A DNA stretch of 64,000 bases, from NCBI RefSeq assembly GCF_000311785.1, contig NZ_HE978546.1:1-64000 (forward strand), in the 5' to 3' direction. How positions within the stretch are numbered: position 1 is the stretch's first letter; each line of letters starts with the position of its first letter. Source of the DNA: Brevibacillus massiliensis (GTDB taxonomy: Bacteria; Bacillota; Bacilli; Brevibacillales; Brevibacillaceae). The notes beneath the pieces were generated by a model. That model made no database searches, was not told the DNA's origin, and saw only the letters and a program-made list of their open reading frames with translations. The position numbers and the translations under genes are program-made. Shown here piece by piece: positions 9,620 to 18,814 of the stretch.

Positions 9620-10540
9620 CTACCAGTAGCGTCGGGCAGCGCAAAGCTCCACTTCATAGGCAGAACCGCTCAAGCGGAGCAGCTCGATGGTTTTCCCCGT
9701 CTTGGGAGAGTGGAGCATCATGTCGTCGCCTGCGTAGATGCCGACGTGATGGACAGCCCCTTTTCCTTCCTCGTAGGCAAAAAAGAGCAGATCGCCCGGC
9801 TGCAGCTCCTGGCGTTCGACCGCCTTGCCCTGTTTTGCCTGATCGGAAGCATCGCGGGGGATGACCATGCCGTTAGCCAGATGCATGTTGTAGGCGAAGC
9901 CGGAGCAATCGTAGCCGAAGCTGGACATTCCTCCCCACAGGTAGGGCAGACCGAGAAACCGTTTTCCCGCCTCTACGATCTGTTTTCCTGTGCCGATCGG
10001 GATGTCCCGCTCCGTCAGGTAAACTGCGGCATCGCTTTGCTTTAACAACTGCGGACCAGTTGGAGTCGCTACCTCGATCCACTCGTCGGACTGCGAGATG
10101 ACGGGCAGCCTGGTCAAGAAGCTGAGCGTTATGCCCGGCTCGCCCTCCTTGTTGTAGAGCCGGGCCGCAGAGCTCGTAACCACTGCGGTCGGCTGATCCG
10201 GATTTGCGGCAAACCCTGATGCCTCCAGAAGCTGGCATTTCGGCATCCACCCGGGATAGCCGCGCCCGTCTTTCTTCGACGGCTGGCTCGGGATGACTAC
10301 CTTCAGCCAACCAGCCTCTTCTTCGATCGCTTCAACCAGGCTGCCGTACAGCACCTGGGTTTGCACCAGGTTGGCTTCACAGAGCTGCAGACGGTCTTCG
10401 TAGCCCATCGCCTGCAGCCAGCCCGTGAGATCCGCCGGATTTTCAATGGCCGGACGGTCCATTTCCCGAGGGGAAGCAGGCGTCGTCCAAACTGTGGCTA
10501 CCGGAACGGCTGCCACCATGCGAACGGTTGGTTTTTCCAT
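9620..10540 (-). CDS. ykfC: NlpC/P60 gamma-D-glutamyl dipeptide endopeptidase
   Basis: A 306-residue protein with N-terminal bacterial SH3-like modules (about residues 10-190) and a C-terminal NlpC/P60 domain. The catalytic Cys is in FGYDCSGFAYNM and the His in VHHVGIYAGDD. It has no signal peptide, as in YkfC of Bacillus, which cleaves gamma-D-Glu-diaminopimelate bonds in imported murein peptides. The start is placed at MEKPTVRM behind GGGGGAGGAG; the longer frame overlaps ykfB. Its neighbour ykfB epimerises the L-Ala-D-Glu dipeptide it releases, so the two form a peptidoglycan-recycling pair. Confidence 0.9.
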   Translation of the reverse strand: MEKPTVRMVAAVPVATVWTTPASPREMDRPAIENPADLTGWLQAMGYEDRLQLCEANLVQTQVLYGSLVEAIEEEAGWLKVVIPSQPSKKDGRGYPGWMPKCQLLEASGFAANPDQPTAVVTSSAARLYNKEGEPGITLSFLTRLPVISQSDEWIEVATPTGPQLLKQSDAAVYLTERDIPIGTGKQIVEAGKRFLGLPYLWGGMSSFGYDCSGFAYNMHLANGMVIPRDASDQAKQGKAVERQELQPGDLLFFAYEEGKGAVHHVGIYAGDDMMLHSPKTGKTIELLRLSGSAYEVELCAARRYW

Positions 10541-10559
10541 TTCTTCTCCTCCCCCGAGC

Positions 10560-11639
10560 CTATACATGTACTTTGGTGATGCCGAGTCCCGGTGTCTCGG
10601 GAAGAGTCAGCACGCGTCCGTCATAGCGAACGCCTCCCTCCACGATGCTCTTCACCAGCATCAACGGGGCATCGAAATCAAAGCGCGTAATGTTTTTCTT
10701 GCTGGCTGCGAAGTGGGCGGCGGCAGTGATGCCGATATGCGTTTCGATCATGCTGCCGACCATGCACTCCACCCCGCACTCTTCCGCCATGTGATTGATA
10801 ATCTGGGCTTTGTAGATCCCGCCTGCCTTCATCAGCTTGATATTGATGAGGTCAGCGGCGCGGTTGTGCAGCACTTCAAACGCCTGGCGCGGCGAAAACA
10901 CGCTTTCGTCGGCCATGATCGGCGTATCCACCGCATCAGTCACCGCTTTTAAACCCGCCAGATCGTGGGCTTTTACCGGCTGCTCCACCAGCTCGATATC
11001 CAGCCCCATATCCTCCATCTTGCGAATGGAACGGATGGCCTCTTTCACTTCCCATCCCTGGTTGGCATCGAGGCGAATTTTCACCTGGTTGCCGACCTTG
11101 TTGCGAATTTCCTTGATTCTGAGGATATCGTTCTCGATTTGGTCTTTGCCCACTTTGATCTTCAGCACAAGAAAGCCTGCCTGCATGTAGGCGAGCGCGT
11201 CTTCGCCCATCTCCTCGGGCGAATTGACGCTTACCGTGTAATCCGTTTCAATCTGGTTGCGGTAACCGCCGAGAAATTGGTATAGCGGCATCCCCGCCTG
11301 CTGGCTGATCAAGTCGTACAGCGCCATGTCTACGGCCGCTTTCGCGCTGTTGTTGTTGACCAGCAGGTGATGCAGCAGGTGAAAGACTTGTTCGTACTGG
11401 AGCAAGTTTTTGCCGATCAACTGGGGGGCCAATGTGTTGCGGATGGCTGACTCGATGCTCTCCATGCTGTCACCTGTGATGACGACAGTGGGCGGCGCCT
11501 CGCCCCAACCCGTTTTGCCGCATTCACTCGTGATTTTTACCACGACAGTTTCCGCCTGTTCAACCGTGCGTAGAGCCGTTTTGAACGGTTTCTTCAGCGG
11601 AATGGCCGCTCGCGATGTTTCCACTTTTGCAATGATCAT
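10560..11639 (-). CDS. ykfB: L-Ala-D/L-Glu dipeptide epimerase
   Basis: A 359-residue enolase-superfamily (MR/MLE) enzyme. The catalytic Lys pair lies in LKIKVGKD near residue 162, the metal ligands in RLDANQGW, ELVEQPV and IMADES, and the second acid/base Lys in INIKLMKAGG near 268. Known family members convert L-Ala-D-Glu from murein to L-Ala-L-Glu so that ordinary peptidases can use it. It is followed 19 bp later by ykfC. It is preceded by a long leader (see the 11640-12006 entry). Confidence 0.9.
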   Translation of the reverse strand: MIIAKVETSRAAIPLKKPFKTALRTVEQAETVVVKITSECGKTGWGEAPPTVVITGDSMESIESAIRNTLAPQLIGKNLLQYEQVFHLLHHLLVNNNSAKAAVDMALYDLISQQAGMPLYQFLGGYRNQIETDYTVSVNSPEEMGEDALAYMQAGFLVLKIKVGKDQIENDILRIKEIRNKVGNQVKIRLDANQGWEVKEAIRSIRKMEDMGLDIELVEQPVKAHDLAGLKAVTDAVDTPIMADESVFSPRQAFEVLHNRAADLINIKLMKAGGIYKAQIINHMAEECGVECMVGSMIETHIGITAAAHFAASKKNITRFDFDAPLMLVKSIVEGGVRYDGRVLTLPETPGLGITKVHV

Positions 11640-12006
11640 ACGTTTGCCTCCTATTGGTTGCGCTTAAGCCTGATTCCTTGATGAAGGTCTAGCTGGCTGC
11701 GTCAATCCTAGCTCATGCTCCAATCAGGTCGGCAATATTGGGAGAACGGTGCCCACAAAGCGCCAGGTGTCAGTTTTCCCGCAGATTGCACAATGGGGAT
11801 GAACTTTTGTATCGATTCTTCTATATTGAAGCCAGAGGGCGCATCATCCTCGAGCGGTTCTTTTGGCGCATGCCTTGAGGGGACCGTGTCTCAGGCACTG
11901 TACCGGGGCTGAGTCTCGAGGGAACCATCCCTTGGCGTTCCGTTTTTATTTGTCCCTATTACACTAGTTTACAATTTCAGCGAGTCCAATGGCTAGGTGA
12001 AATATC
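11640..12006. other. Gene-free leader upstream of ykfB
   Basis: This 367 bp stretch holds no convincing gene on either strand. Read toward ykfB it contains several short inverted repeats, for example GGAAC...GTTCC and CTGAG...CTCAG within 11860-11945. I compared it by eye with T-box, SAM, FMN, lysine, purine and cobalamin riboswitch cores and saw no match. A ykfB promoter is expected here but no clear -35/-10 pair is visible. Confidence 0.4.
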
Positions 12007-12041
12007 AAAAGGGGCGGCGAAAGATAGCGCTGCCCCTTTTT
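12007..12041 (-). terminator. Rho-independent terminator
   Basis: AAAAGGGGCAGCGC and GCCGCCCCTTTT pair around a short loop immediately after the stop of the membrane protein gene at 12044. T runs on both sides make it usable in either direction. Confidence 0.82.
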
Positions 12042-12043
12042 GG

Positions 12044-13732
12044 TCAGTACATTTCCGGAATGTCCGGAATCAATCCAAGCTGTTGAAACAGCCCCATGTT
12101 CTTCAGCATAAACGCTTGCGCACCCATCTGCACTTCCATCATCACCTGATTTGCTTCACTGTCGGTCATGTTTACCAGGTCGAGCGAATGATCCTTGGAG
12201 AGAGACGGGAACTGTGCTTCTTTGCCAAACTCCTCGGTCGATTTCAGCGAAAACTGGATGACTTCCGGCAGTTCTTCCTCTTCGGCCCGCTCGCCCGTAT
12301 TCAGCTTGACCTTGTACTCGGCATTGCGTTTTTCTCCTGTCGTCTCGGTAACAGCGTAAACATTCCCGGACAGGGTTTGGTTCACTCCATCCTCCTGAAG
12401 GCCGATGCGAAAGTTGATATCCCCGGATTCTTTGTTTCCGTCCCTCGTCGACTTATAGGAAGTAGTGAATACCATGCTATTCTCTACTTTCTTATCCCAG
12501 AGTTCATCGACTTTCAATTCAAAGCTGCCGTTTGTCGTCTGATCCTTGGTTTCTTTGGCGAAGCCGACCGACATGTCAACGTCTTCTCCGCGAAGCGAAT
12601 CCGTGACGATCTGGAATACTCCCTTTTCGGCTTCCCCTTCTGTCCACTTCGCGCTCTTCATCGTGATCGTCTCTTTTTTGTCAGGGGACGTGAGGGTTAC
12701 CGTCCGCTTTAAAATGCGATCGGAGCCGTCCACGTTGAGGACCATCTTCACGCTGCTCACCGCATCCCCTTTATCCAATTCAGCGACCAGATCTTTCATC
12801 GATGCCTTGATGTTATCGACAAACTTCTCCTTGCTGATCACATCGCTGTCCTGAATGGGATAGCCGCTGTCCTTGAGCAAATTGACGATATTCGAGTAAC
12901 GCTTGTAAAGGAGCTCGTGAAGTTTCTCGTCAGCGGCCACGGTATCCGATAGTTTTTTCATCAGCTCTTTGAACTGGCTGTCGGAGAAGGTGACGGTAAT
13001 TTCCCGGCTGGGAATTTTGGTGCCGCCTTCTTCGAAGGTGCCGTCTTTTTTGATCGTCACCTGCTCATCCGTGATGCTGTCTGCGTAGAGCTTGCCGTAC
13101 ACGGCAGCGATCGGGAGCAGTTCCGATTGGTCGACTTCAATCGCCTCTGCCAAATCCTGATAGCTCACCACTTTTTTAGGCAGCTGTGCATTGTATTTTT
13201 TGTTAAATTCATCGATGTCCTTTACGTTGATAATGCCGTATTTGTTATATATTTCAGGCACGCCAAAACCCATTCGCTCCTGATCGGAAAACACCTCCAG
13301 GCCGAGCAGGTGATTGTTTTTGAGCGCCAGACTTACTTTGCTGTATGTTTTTCCGTTTTTCTCGTCAACAGCATTGTCGATCGACAGCGTCGCTTCCTTT
13401 AACACATCCAACACGTGACTAAGCTCGGGATCTCCGGGAACGGGTCCAATCGTCAGGTCGGATATTTCCATCGTGGTGTAAACGGGTTTTTCCAGGTAGG
13501 GTGCAATCGTCTGTTTGTATTTGTCCAGTCCTTCCGTCACCCATTTCGTTGTCTCCTGTACTCCTTTTAATTCCGCACTCAAGTAGACGGCTTTCGGGCT
13601 TTTGAAAGCGGACATGGCCATGGCGGTCACCGCCCCGACAACGACAACCAGGATCAATGCCACCACGATCGGCATTATCTTCTTTTTCTTTGGCTGCGGG
13701 GTATGGCTCTCTAACACTCCATCTGTTTGCAT
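12044..13732 (-). CDS. Membrane-anchored protein of unknown function
   Basis: A 562-residue protein I cannot assign to a function. A short basic cytoplasmic tail (PKKKK at about 14-18) precedes one transmembrane helix (about residues 20-42). A large, charged extracellular region without cysteine pairs or recognisable enzyme motifs follows, rich in Lys/Glu/Asp and beta-prone repeats of about 100 residues. The topology resembles surface proteins of Bacillales annotated only as conserved hypothetical or DUF families. It has its own terminator and a 120 bp promoter gap, so it is probably monocistronic. Confidence 0.75.
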   Translation of the reverse strand: MQTDGVLESHTPQPKKKKIMPIVVALILVVVVGAVTAMAMSAFKSPKAVYLSAELKGVQETTKWVTEGLDKYKQTIAPYLEKPVYTTMEISDLTIGPVPGDPELSHVLDVLKEATLSIDNAVDEKNGKTYSKVSLALKNNHLLGLEVFSDQERMGFGVPEIYNKYGIINVKDIDEFNKKYNAQLPKKVVSYQDLAEAIEVDQSELLPIAAVYGKLYADSITDEQVTIKKDGTFEEGGTKIPSREITVTFSDSQFKELMKKLSDTVAADEKLHELLYKRYSNIVNLLKDSGYPIQDSDVISKEKFVDNIKASMKDLVAELDKGDAVSSVKMVLNVDGSDRILKRTVTLTSPDKKETITMKSAKWTEGEAEKGVFQIVTDSLRGEDVDMSVGFAKETKDQTTNGSFELKVDELWDKKVENSMVFTTSYKSTRDGNKESGDINFRIGLQEDGVNQTLSGNVYAVTETTGEKRNAEYKVKLNTGERAEEEELPEVIQFSLKSTEEFGKEAQFPSLSKDHSLDLVNMTDSEANQVMMEVQMGAQAFMLKNMGLFQQLGLIPDIPEMY

Positions 13733-13851
13733 TTGAACCTCCTATGGACAAACTGTTTTTCATTTACTACAATACCATTTTATTCTAATTGATCTTTTCG
13801 TCAACACATTTCGGTAGATTTCAACATTTTTGTCAAACGACAGCAGGCAGC

Positions 13852-15534
13852 TTATTCAGCCGCCTGTGACCATCCCGCTGCCTTCCATGCGGTCTTCAGC
13901 TTCTGTCCCTGGGCGTTTTTGATTTGGGGCTCGTGGACGTACCAGCCGCGCCCGTTTGCTGTCTCATTGGTGCTGTAGCGGAACCGCACCTGCTTCGTTC
14001 CCGCCGGAAGCTGGTACGAATATGGCGTCCACTCGCTCTTCCCCGTAAAGGCGGCAGTACCCAGCGCCGTCCAGCTCTGTCCGTCAGAGGAGGCTTCCAC
14101 GTACCCGAAGTCTTTATCCGGCTCGATCCGAAACCAGGTGTCAAAGCTGAGCGTGCCACCTGCGGCGAGGTCAACCTCTGCCGTCAGCGTGTTCTGCAGT
14201 TGATCGCCCATTCCGGCGAACCAGGCCCCTTCTTTTTTCCAGGGAATGTCCACCGGAATGGCCAGGGCTGCCTGCCGCGCTACTCCTCTGCGGACCGGAT
14301 TGGTCGACACGGTTTGACGTGTCGGATGAACGCGGTTGGTCAGCAAGATGCAGATCGTGTTGTTTGCCGGGCTGACGACGATCGATGTGCCGGTAAATCC
14401 GGTGTGGCCCAGGGAAGACGTATCGCTCAGCGCGTCCATGTACCAGCCCTGATTCAACTCCCAGCCCAGTCCGTGGTCGTCCTCGGGAAATTGGGGAATC
14501 TGATTTTCCGCCATCAGCGCGACGGCTTCTTTGGAAAGGATCCGCTTGTTGTCGTAAGTTCCGCCGTTCAGCATCATCTGGGCAAAGACGGCCAGATCCC
14601 CGGCCGTGCTGAAGACCCCGGCGTGTCCCGCTACCCCGTCCAGCGACCAGGCTTTCTCGTCGTGCACTTCTCCCCAGACCAGCCCTCTTTCTGCCCACGG
14701 CTCTTCTTCTGTGGCCGCGATGCGCGGCTTTCGTTTGGCCGGTGGATTGTACATGGTGTCATTCATCCCCAGCGGCTGGGTGATATTCTCCCGCACGTAC
14801 TCATCGAGCCGCTTGCCGGTGATCCGCTCCACTACCGCGCCCAGCGTGATCAGGTTCAGATCACTGTAAACGTATTTGCTGCCGGGCGGATTTTGCAAGG
14901 TGTGGCGGAACACCTCCTGCAGGCGGCCCTCCCTGTCGGCATCCACTTTCCAGATGGGGATGCCGGGCTCAAATCCGGAAATGTGGGTGAGCAATTGCCG
15001 GATCGTAATCTTGTCCTTGCCGTTTGTGGCAAACTCCGGTATGTATGCCGCTACGGGTCTGTCCAGTTCAATCTTGCCCTGATCGTACAGCTGCATGACG
15101 GCTGTCGTCGTAAACAGCTTGCTGACTGATGCCAGGTCAAATATCGTATCCGTCTTCATCGCGATGGGCTGATCCAGCGGGGTAAAATTGGCGTCCGCAT
15201 AGCGTGCGGCGTATCCGTAAGCCTGTTCCTTGACGATCACGCCGTTCCGGGCGATCAGCACGACGGCGCCAGGCATCATCTTATCCGCAATCGCCTGTTC
15301 GATGAACGGGTCGATCGCTTGCAGCGGCTCGGCCCGCATGCCTGCTGCGGCCGGCGCTCCCTTGTGCAGCTTTGCGGCCGACTTCCCCGGGTTATCCCAC
15401 GTCGCGGAAGCCGGGCGCCCTTCTTTCGGAGCGGCGACCGCAACCCCCAAGTTGTACTCCACTGCTACCGGGGCAGCCACCGACCCGACGACAAGGGCCA
15501 AACCAAGTCCTGTGAGCAAGGCAATTTTCCGCAA
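13852..15534 (-). CDS. Secreted serine hydrolase, beta-lactamase/PBP-like
   Basis: A 560-residue exported protein. From the TTG start (AAAGGAGGG lies 5 bases upstream) it has a signal peptide of about 35 residues. A class C beta-lactamase/D-alanyl-D-alanine carboxypeptidase domain follows to about residue 410: the S-x-x-K nucleophile is in LASVSKLF, the Tyr motif in YSDLN and the third motif in GHTGFTG. The last 130 residues form a separate Gly/aromatic-rich beta-sandwich-like region (WFRIEPDKDFGYVEASSDG) typical of C-terminal domains of secreted Bacillales enzymes. Probable role is in murein or surface peptide hydrolysis; true beta-lactam resistance is not implied. Confidence 0.85.
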   Translation of the reverse strand: MRKIALLTGLGLALVVGSVAAPVAVEYNLGVAVAAPKEGRPASATWDNPGKSAAKLHKGAPAAAGMRAEPLQAIDPFIEQAIADKMMPGAVVLIARNGVIVKEQAYGYAARYADANFTPLDQPIAMKTDTIFDLASVSKLFTTTAVMQLYDQGKIELDRPVAAYIPEFATNGKDKITIRQLLTHISGFEPGIPIWKVDADREGRLQEVFRHTLQNPPGSKYVYSDLNLITLGAVVERITGKRLDEYVRENITQPLGMNDTMYNPPAKRKPRIAATEEEPWAERGLVWGEVHDEKAWSLDGVAGHAGVFSTAGDLAVFAQMMLNGGTYDNKRILSKEAVALMAENQIPQFPEDDHGLGWELNQGWYMDALSDTSSLGHTGFTGTSIVVSPANNTICILLTNRVHPTRQTVSTNPVRRGVARQAALAIPVDIPWKKEGAWFAGMGDQLQNTLTAEVDLAAGGTLSFDTWFRIEPDKDFGYVEASSDGQSWTALGTAAFTGKSEWTPYSYQLPAGTKQVRFRYSTNETANGRGWYVHEPQIKNAQGQKLKTAWKAAGWSQAAE

Positions 15535-15791
15535 ACAAATCCCTCCTTTGGAAATAGAGTAAGCGTCCTTTTGCAAATACTTGCATTTTCACACGAAATG
15601 GGGATATTTTCCATAGGGTTATTGTCCTAAAAATCTGACAAATACAGGAGAGAATTAGGCCAAAGGGTATAACCGGAGCAGATCACAACAGGACTTATGG
15701 AGCGAAACGATGAAAGCAGCCGCGAGCAAAGCCACACCGCAAGCCAATTGTTTTTTATGCGCCGCTTGCCGGTAAAAAGGCGCATCCTCGC

Positions 15792-15829
15792 GAAAAAAGA
15801 TGCCCCGCCGGTAAAAGCGGGACATCTTC
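15792..15829 (-). terminator. Rho-independent terminator after pbuX
   Basis: On the minus strand AAGATGTCCCGC pairs with GCGGGGCATCTT and is followed by TTTTTTCG, 18 bp past the pbuX stop. The remaining gap down to 15535 shows no gene and must hold the promoter of the serine hydrolase; a 75-codon frame there is spurious. Confidence 0.88.
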
Positions 15830-15846
15830 GTCGAAGCTGATTGTTA

Positions 15847-17151
15847 TTATACATCCGGGAGGGACGTTTGCACGGGCAGGCGTTTGTCGCCCTTCCGGTT
15901 GTGCAGCAGCAGGATATTGAGTGCGATCGCGGTCAGGGAACCTGTAACGATGCCGTTTTGCAGCAGCATCTTCAGCATGTCCGGCAGTTGATCGAATATC
16001 TGCGGGACGGCGGATGAACCCAAGCCCACGGCAATGCTACAGGCGGCGATCAACAGGTTTTCGTTCTGGCGCAAGTCCACACTGGAAAGCGTATTGATGC
16101 CCGACGCTACGACCATGCCGAACATCGCGATCATCGCCCCGCCAAGCACGGCGTCAGGGATTACCGTGGTAAGCGCGGCCAGCTTCGGCAGCAGTCCCAG
16201 TACCACGAGAATCAAGCCGGCAGCGGTAATCGCCGACCGGGTTTTTACCCGGGTCAGCGAAATCAGGCCGACGTTTTGGGAAAAGGCCGTGTATGGAAAG
16301 GCGTTGAACAGACCGCCCAGGGTGATGGCAAGCCCTTCCGCCCGCAGGCCTTTGACGATGTCCTGCTCTTCCAGTTTCTTGTCAACGATTTTGGATACGG
16401 CAAAGTAGACGCCTGTCGATTCCACCATGCTGATGATGTTGACCAGGATCATGGTTAAAATAGCGCCGATGTTGAATTGCGGAGTACCGAAGTAAAATGG
16501 CTGTACGATGTTCACCCAGGAAGCTTGGGCTACGGACTGAAAGCTGACCATGCCCATAAAATAAGCGGCAACGGTGCCGGCGACCAGCCCGATCAAAACG
16601 GAAATCGAGCGGGTAAAGCCGATAAAAAAGCGGTTGACGAGCAATATCAAGACAAGGGTGCCAAGCGCCAGCAGCAGGTTGCGGGGGGACCCGAAGTCTG
16701 CGCTGCCCGCCCCGCCGGCGGCGTTGTTCATCGCTACCGGGATGAGCGACAACCCGATGATCGTAACGACCGATCCGGTGACAACAGTCGGAAAGAAGCG
16801 CAGCAATTTGCCAAACAGCGGAGCCGCCAGCACCACAAACAGGCCGGAGAGAATAATCGCCCCGTAAGCGGTGGCGAGATTCGAGGTGGAGGCGACCGCG
16901 ATGATCGGGCCTACCGCAGTGAACGTGCAGCCCAGCACGACCGGCAGCCTGACGCCAAAGTATCGCGTGCCGACCACCTGCATCAGTGTAGCGATCCCTG
17001 AAGTGAACAGATCGGCCGCGATCAGATAGGCCATCTGCGTCGGAGTCAAGCCCAGCTCTTTGCCAATCAACAGCGGAACGACTACAGCGCCGGCGTACAT
17101 CGCCAGTACGTGCTGCACTCCTAAGGTTACCGTCTTTTGTTTGCTGATCAT
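15847..17151 (-). CDS. pbuX: Xanthine permease (NCS2 family)
   Basis: A 434-residue nucleobase:cation symporter with about 12-14 hydrophobic segments. The NCS2 fingerprint region is seen in LGCTFTAVGPIIAVAS (about residue 95) and in the paired FNAFPYTAFSQNVGLISLT segment near 290. It takes up xanthine at the membrane. Its ATG overlaps the xpt stop by four bases (ATGA), giving the classical xpt-pbuX operon under a purine riboswitch. Specificity for xanthine rather than uric acid rests on that context. Confidence 0.93.
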   Translation of the reverse strand: MISKQKTVTLGVQHVLAMYAGAVVVPLLIGKELGLTPTQMAYLIAADLFTSGIATLMQVVGTRYFGVRLPVVLGCTFTAVGPIIAVASTSNLATAYGAIILSGLFVVLAAPLFGKLLRFFPTVVTGSVVTIIGLSLIPVAMNNAAGGAGSADFGSPRNLLLALGTLVLILLVNRFFIGFTRSISVLIGLVAGTVAAYFMGMVSFQSVAQASWVNIVQPFYFGTPQFNIGAILTMILVNIISMVESTGVYFAVSKIVDKKLEEQDIVKGLRAEGLAITLGGLFNAFPYTAFSQNVGLISLTRVKTRSAITAAGLILVVLGLLPKLAALTTVIPDAVLGGAMIAMFGMVVASGINTLSSVDLRQNENLLIAACSIAVGLGSSAVPQIFDQLPDMLKMLLQNGIVTGSLTAIALNILLLHNRKGDKRLPVQTSLPDV

Positions 17152-17753
17152 ACGGATGCAGTCTCCTTTGTCGCTGCGGCTTCGTCGACAAACACGATTT
17201 CTTCAGGAGACATCGATTGGATGCGGGCCAGCGAGCAGACGTGGACGCCCGCCTCTTCCAGCTTCCGGCGGCCTTCCTGGAAGCTCTTCTCGATCACGGC
17301 GCCCACCCCGACCAAATGGGCTCCCGCATCGGAGATGATCTCCTTCAAGCCGAGCAGCGCCGCGCCGGTGGCGAGAAAATCGTCCACGATCAAAATGCGG
17401 TCGCTCGCCTGCAAGTACCGCTTGGACACGCTGATCTGGTACGTCTCCTGCCGGGTAAAGGAATAGACTGGCGCAGCATAGACCTCTTCATTTTGCGTGA
17501 CGGCTTTTTTCTTCTTGGCGTAAACGAAGGGGACCTTTAGGGCGAGTGCAGCGGCCATCGCAAAGTGAATTCCGCTCGCCTCCACCGTCAGCACCTTGGT
17601 GATCCCCTGCCCCTGGAAGTGCTCGGCAAAGGCTTGGCCGATCTCCATCGCAAGCACCGGATCCACCTGATGATTGATAAATGAGTCCACCTTCAGCACA
17701 CTGCCGGACAACACTACCCCTTGCTGCCTGATTTGCTCTTGTAATGCCTTCAT
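17148..17753 (-). CDS. xpt: Xanthine phosphoribosyltransferase
   Basis: A 201-residue type I phosphoribosyltransferase that converts xanthine and PRPP to XMP for purine salvage. The PRPP loop ILIVDDFLATGAALLG is at about residue 122 and the N-terminus MKALQEQIRQQGVVL is family-typical. The open frame extends 72 codons further upstream into the riboswitch, so the start is set at the ATG with AAAGGAGCGGAG before it. Translationally coupled to pbuX and controlled by the riboswitch and terminator upstream. Confidence 0.95.
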   Translation of the reverse strand: MKALQEQIRQQGVVLSGSVLKVDSFINHQVDPVLAMEIGQAFAEHFQGQGITKVLTVEASGIHFAMAAALALKVPFVYAKKKKAVTQNEEVYAAPVYSFTRQETYQISVSKRYLQASDRILIVDDFLATGAALLGLKEIISDAGAHLVGVGAVIEKSFQEGRRKLEEAGVHVCSLARIQSMSPEEIVFVDEAAATKETASV

Positions 17754-17775
17754 CTTCTCCGCTCCTTTATTTGTA

Positions 17776-17852
17776 AAAGAAAAACCCAGGAAAGACAGGT
17801 CACGAAAACACGACATGCGCGTCTCAAGTGAAACCTGTCCCCCTGGGTTTTT
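17776..17852 (-). terminator. Riboswitch-controlled terminator in xpt leader
   Basis: On the minus strand a long stem (AAAACCCAGG...CCTGGGTTTTT with an inner ACAGGTTTCAC/GTGACCTGT extension) ends in a T run about 25 bases before the xpt start. Its position between aptamer and gene is that of the expression platform of a transcriptional OFF switch. Confidence 0.88.
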
Positions 17853-17968
17853 ATCCCTTAGGTGTAGCACAAGGAATGCTTCCATGTGCTTGCGCCGCTT
17901 GGTCCAATCCTCCCCGCCCCGACAAACCCGTGCCGAAGAAAAGGAGCGGAACCCTAGGCGCACTTCCA

Positions 17969-18035
17969 CTCGTAGTCAGATGATTTACGGTCATCCGGTA
18001 GAGACTTATGGGCCATATCCCCAAAATTATACGAG
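17969..18035 (-). promoter_or_regulatory. Purine (guanine-type) riboswitch aptamer
   Basis: Read on the minus strand, the P1 helix CTCGTA/TACGAG encloses the conserved purine aptamer core: TATAAT before P2, GGATATGG at P2, AAGTCTCTACC in the J2/3 region, then the P3 loop CCGTAAATCATC. The nucleotide that pairs with the ligand, just before P1 closes (GACTACGAG), is C rather than T, which marks guanine/xanthine-type recognition rather than adenine. It lies 215 bp upstream of xpt with a terminator in between, so bound ligand should switch the operon off. Confidence 0.95.
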
Positions 18036-18116
18036 CTTGTTCTATTTCGTTTGGTAAACCGTTACTTTAATGTAACACAAGCCCTTGGGACAAACAAGAG
18101 AAATTCAGGGCAGTCT

Positions 18117-18728
18117 TTACAAAATTCCCCGCTCGATAACCAGGGAGATCGCCTGGGTGCGGTTGTTGACTCCCAGTTTTTCGTAGATGTTTTTCGTATG
18201 GGTTTTCACCGTATCTACCGTAATGCACATCTCCCGGGCGATTCGCTGGTTGGTGTATCCCTGCTTCGTTTGTGATGAGGTGATAATCGTCCAACACGAG
18301 CACAAATTCCCGCGGAACCCGGCTCAGTTCATTGATCAATTTAGCCGGCAAAATCTCAGCTGAAGGCAGTGTAGCCGAGTGCAGGTTGCTTTGCATCCTT
18401 TGCTCAGGTCTGCAGAGAGCACCGCCAGCACCTTGACGATGCAGCCCCAAAATCTGACCGGATCATTGTCGCTTTTGTCAAGGGAAATCCAACCTGCCGA
18501 GCCGCTTCTCTGCTTGGCCCACCCGCCGATCAAAGTCGTCTTGCCAAACCCCGCCGGAGCCAGGAGAAGCGTCAGCTTCGACCTGGTTTGTTCCTCCAGC
18601 AGTTCGTACAGGCGCGGCCGCGGCAAGTGGGTGGGCAGGGACTGGGGAATTTGAAATTTTGTCACGGCCCAGACTGGGTCCAACGCAGGATCACTCACGG
18701 CATGGGAATTTGCCACTTGCTCATTCAC
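18117..18728 (-). pseudogene. MalT-like LuxR regulator relic
   Basis: The remains of a large (about 900-residue) ATP-dependent LuxR-type regulator squeezed into 612 bp. The first 130 codons keep a MalT-like start with Walker A LLLAPAGFGKTTL (about residue 56) and WISLDKSDNDPVRFW. The frame then shifts near 18390 into a second frame with the Walker B-like LINELSRVPREFVLVLDDYH. This joins directly, back in the first frame, to the LuxR helix-turn-helix GYTNQRIAREM...VKTHTKNIYEKLGV at the 3' end. The central domains are deleted and two frameshifts are present, so no functional protein is expected. Confidence 0.82.
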
Positions 18729-18814
18729 GAACCTTTCGTACAGGATAAAAGCGACTTTTAAGAAAGCCTTCTTAGGATTATTTTACCATAATCATTCAGA
18801 AGAATTGTCAAGGA

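Noticed and set aside
13924-15129. 401-codon plus-strand reading frame opposite the serine hydrolase
   Set aside because: It is fully antisense to a gene with intact catalytic motifs and signal peptide, has no ribosome site, and its Arg/Pro/His-rich composition is that of a GC-rich shadow frame.
15627-15854. 75-codon minus-strand frame after pbuX
   Set aside because: It begins inside the pbuX terminator, has no ribosome site and no motif.
17969-18035. Adenine riboswitch
   Set aside because: The specificity base before P1 closes is C, which pairs guanine-type ligands; the xpt-pbuX context agrees.
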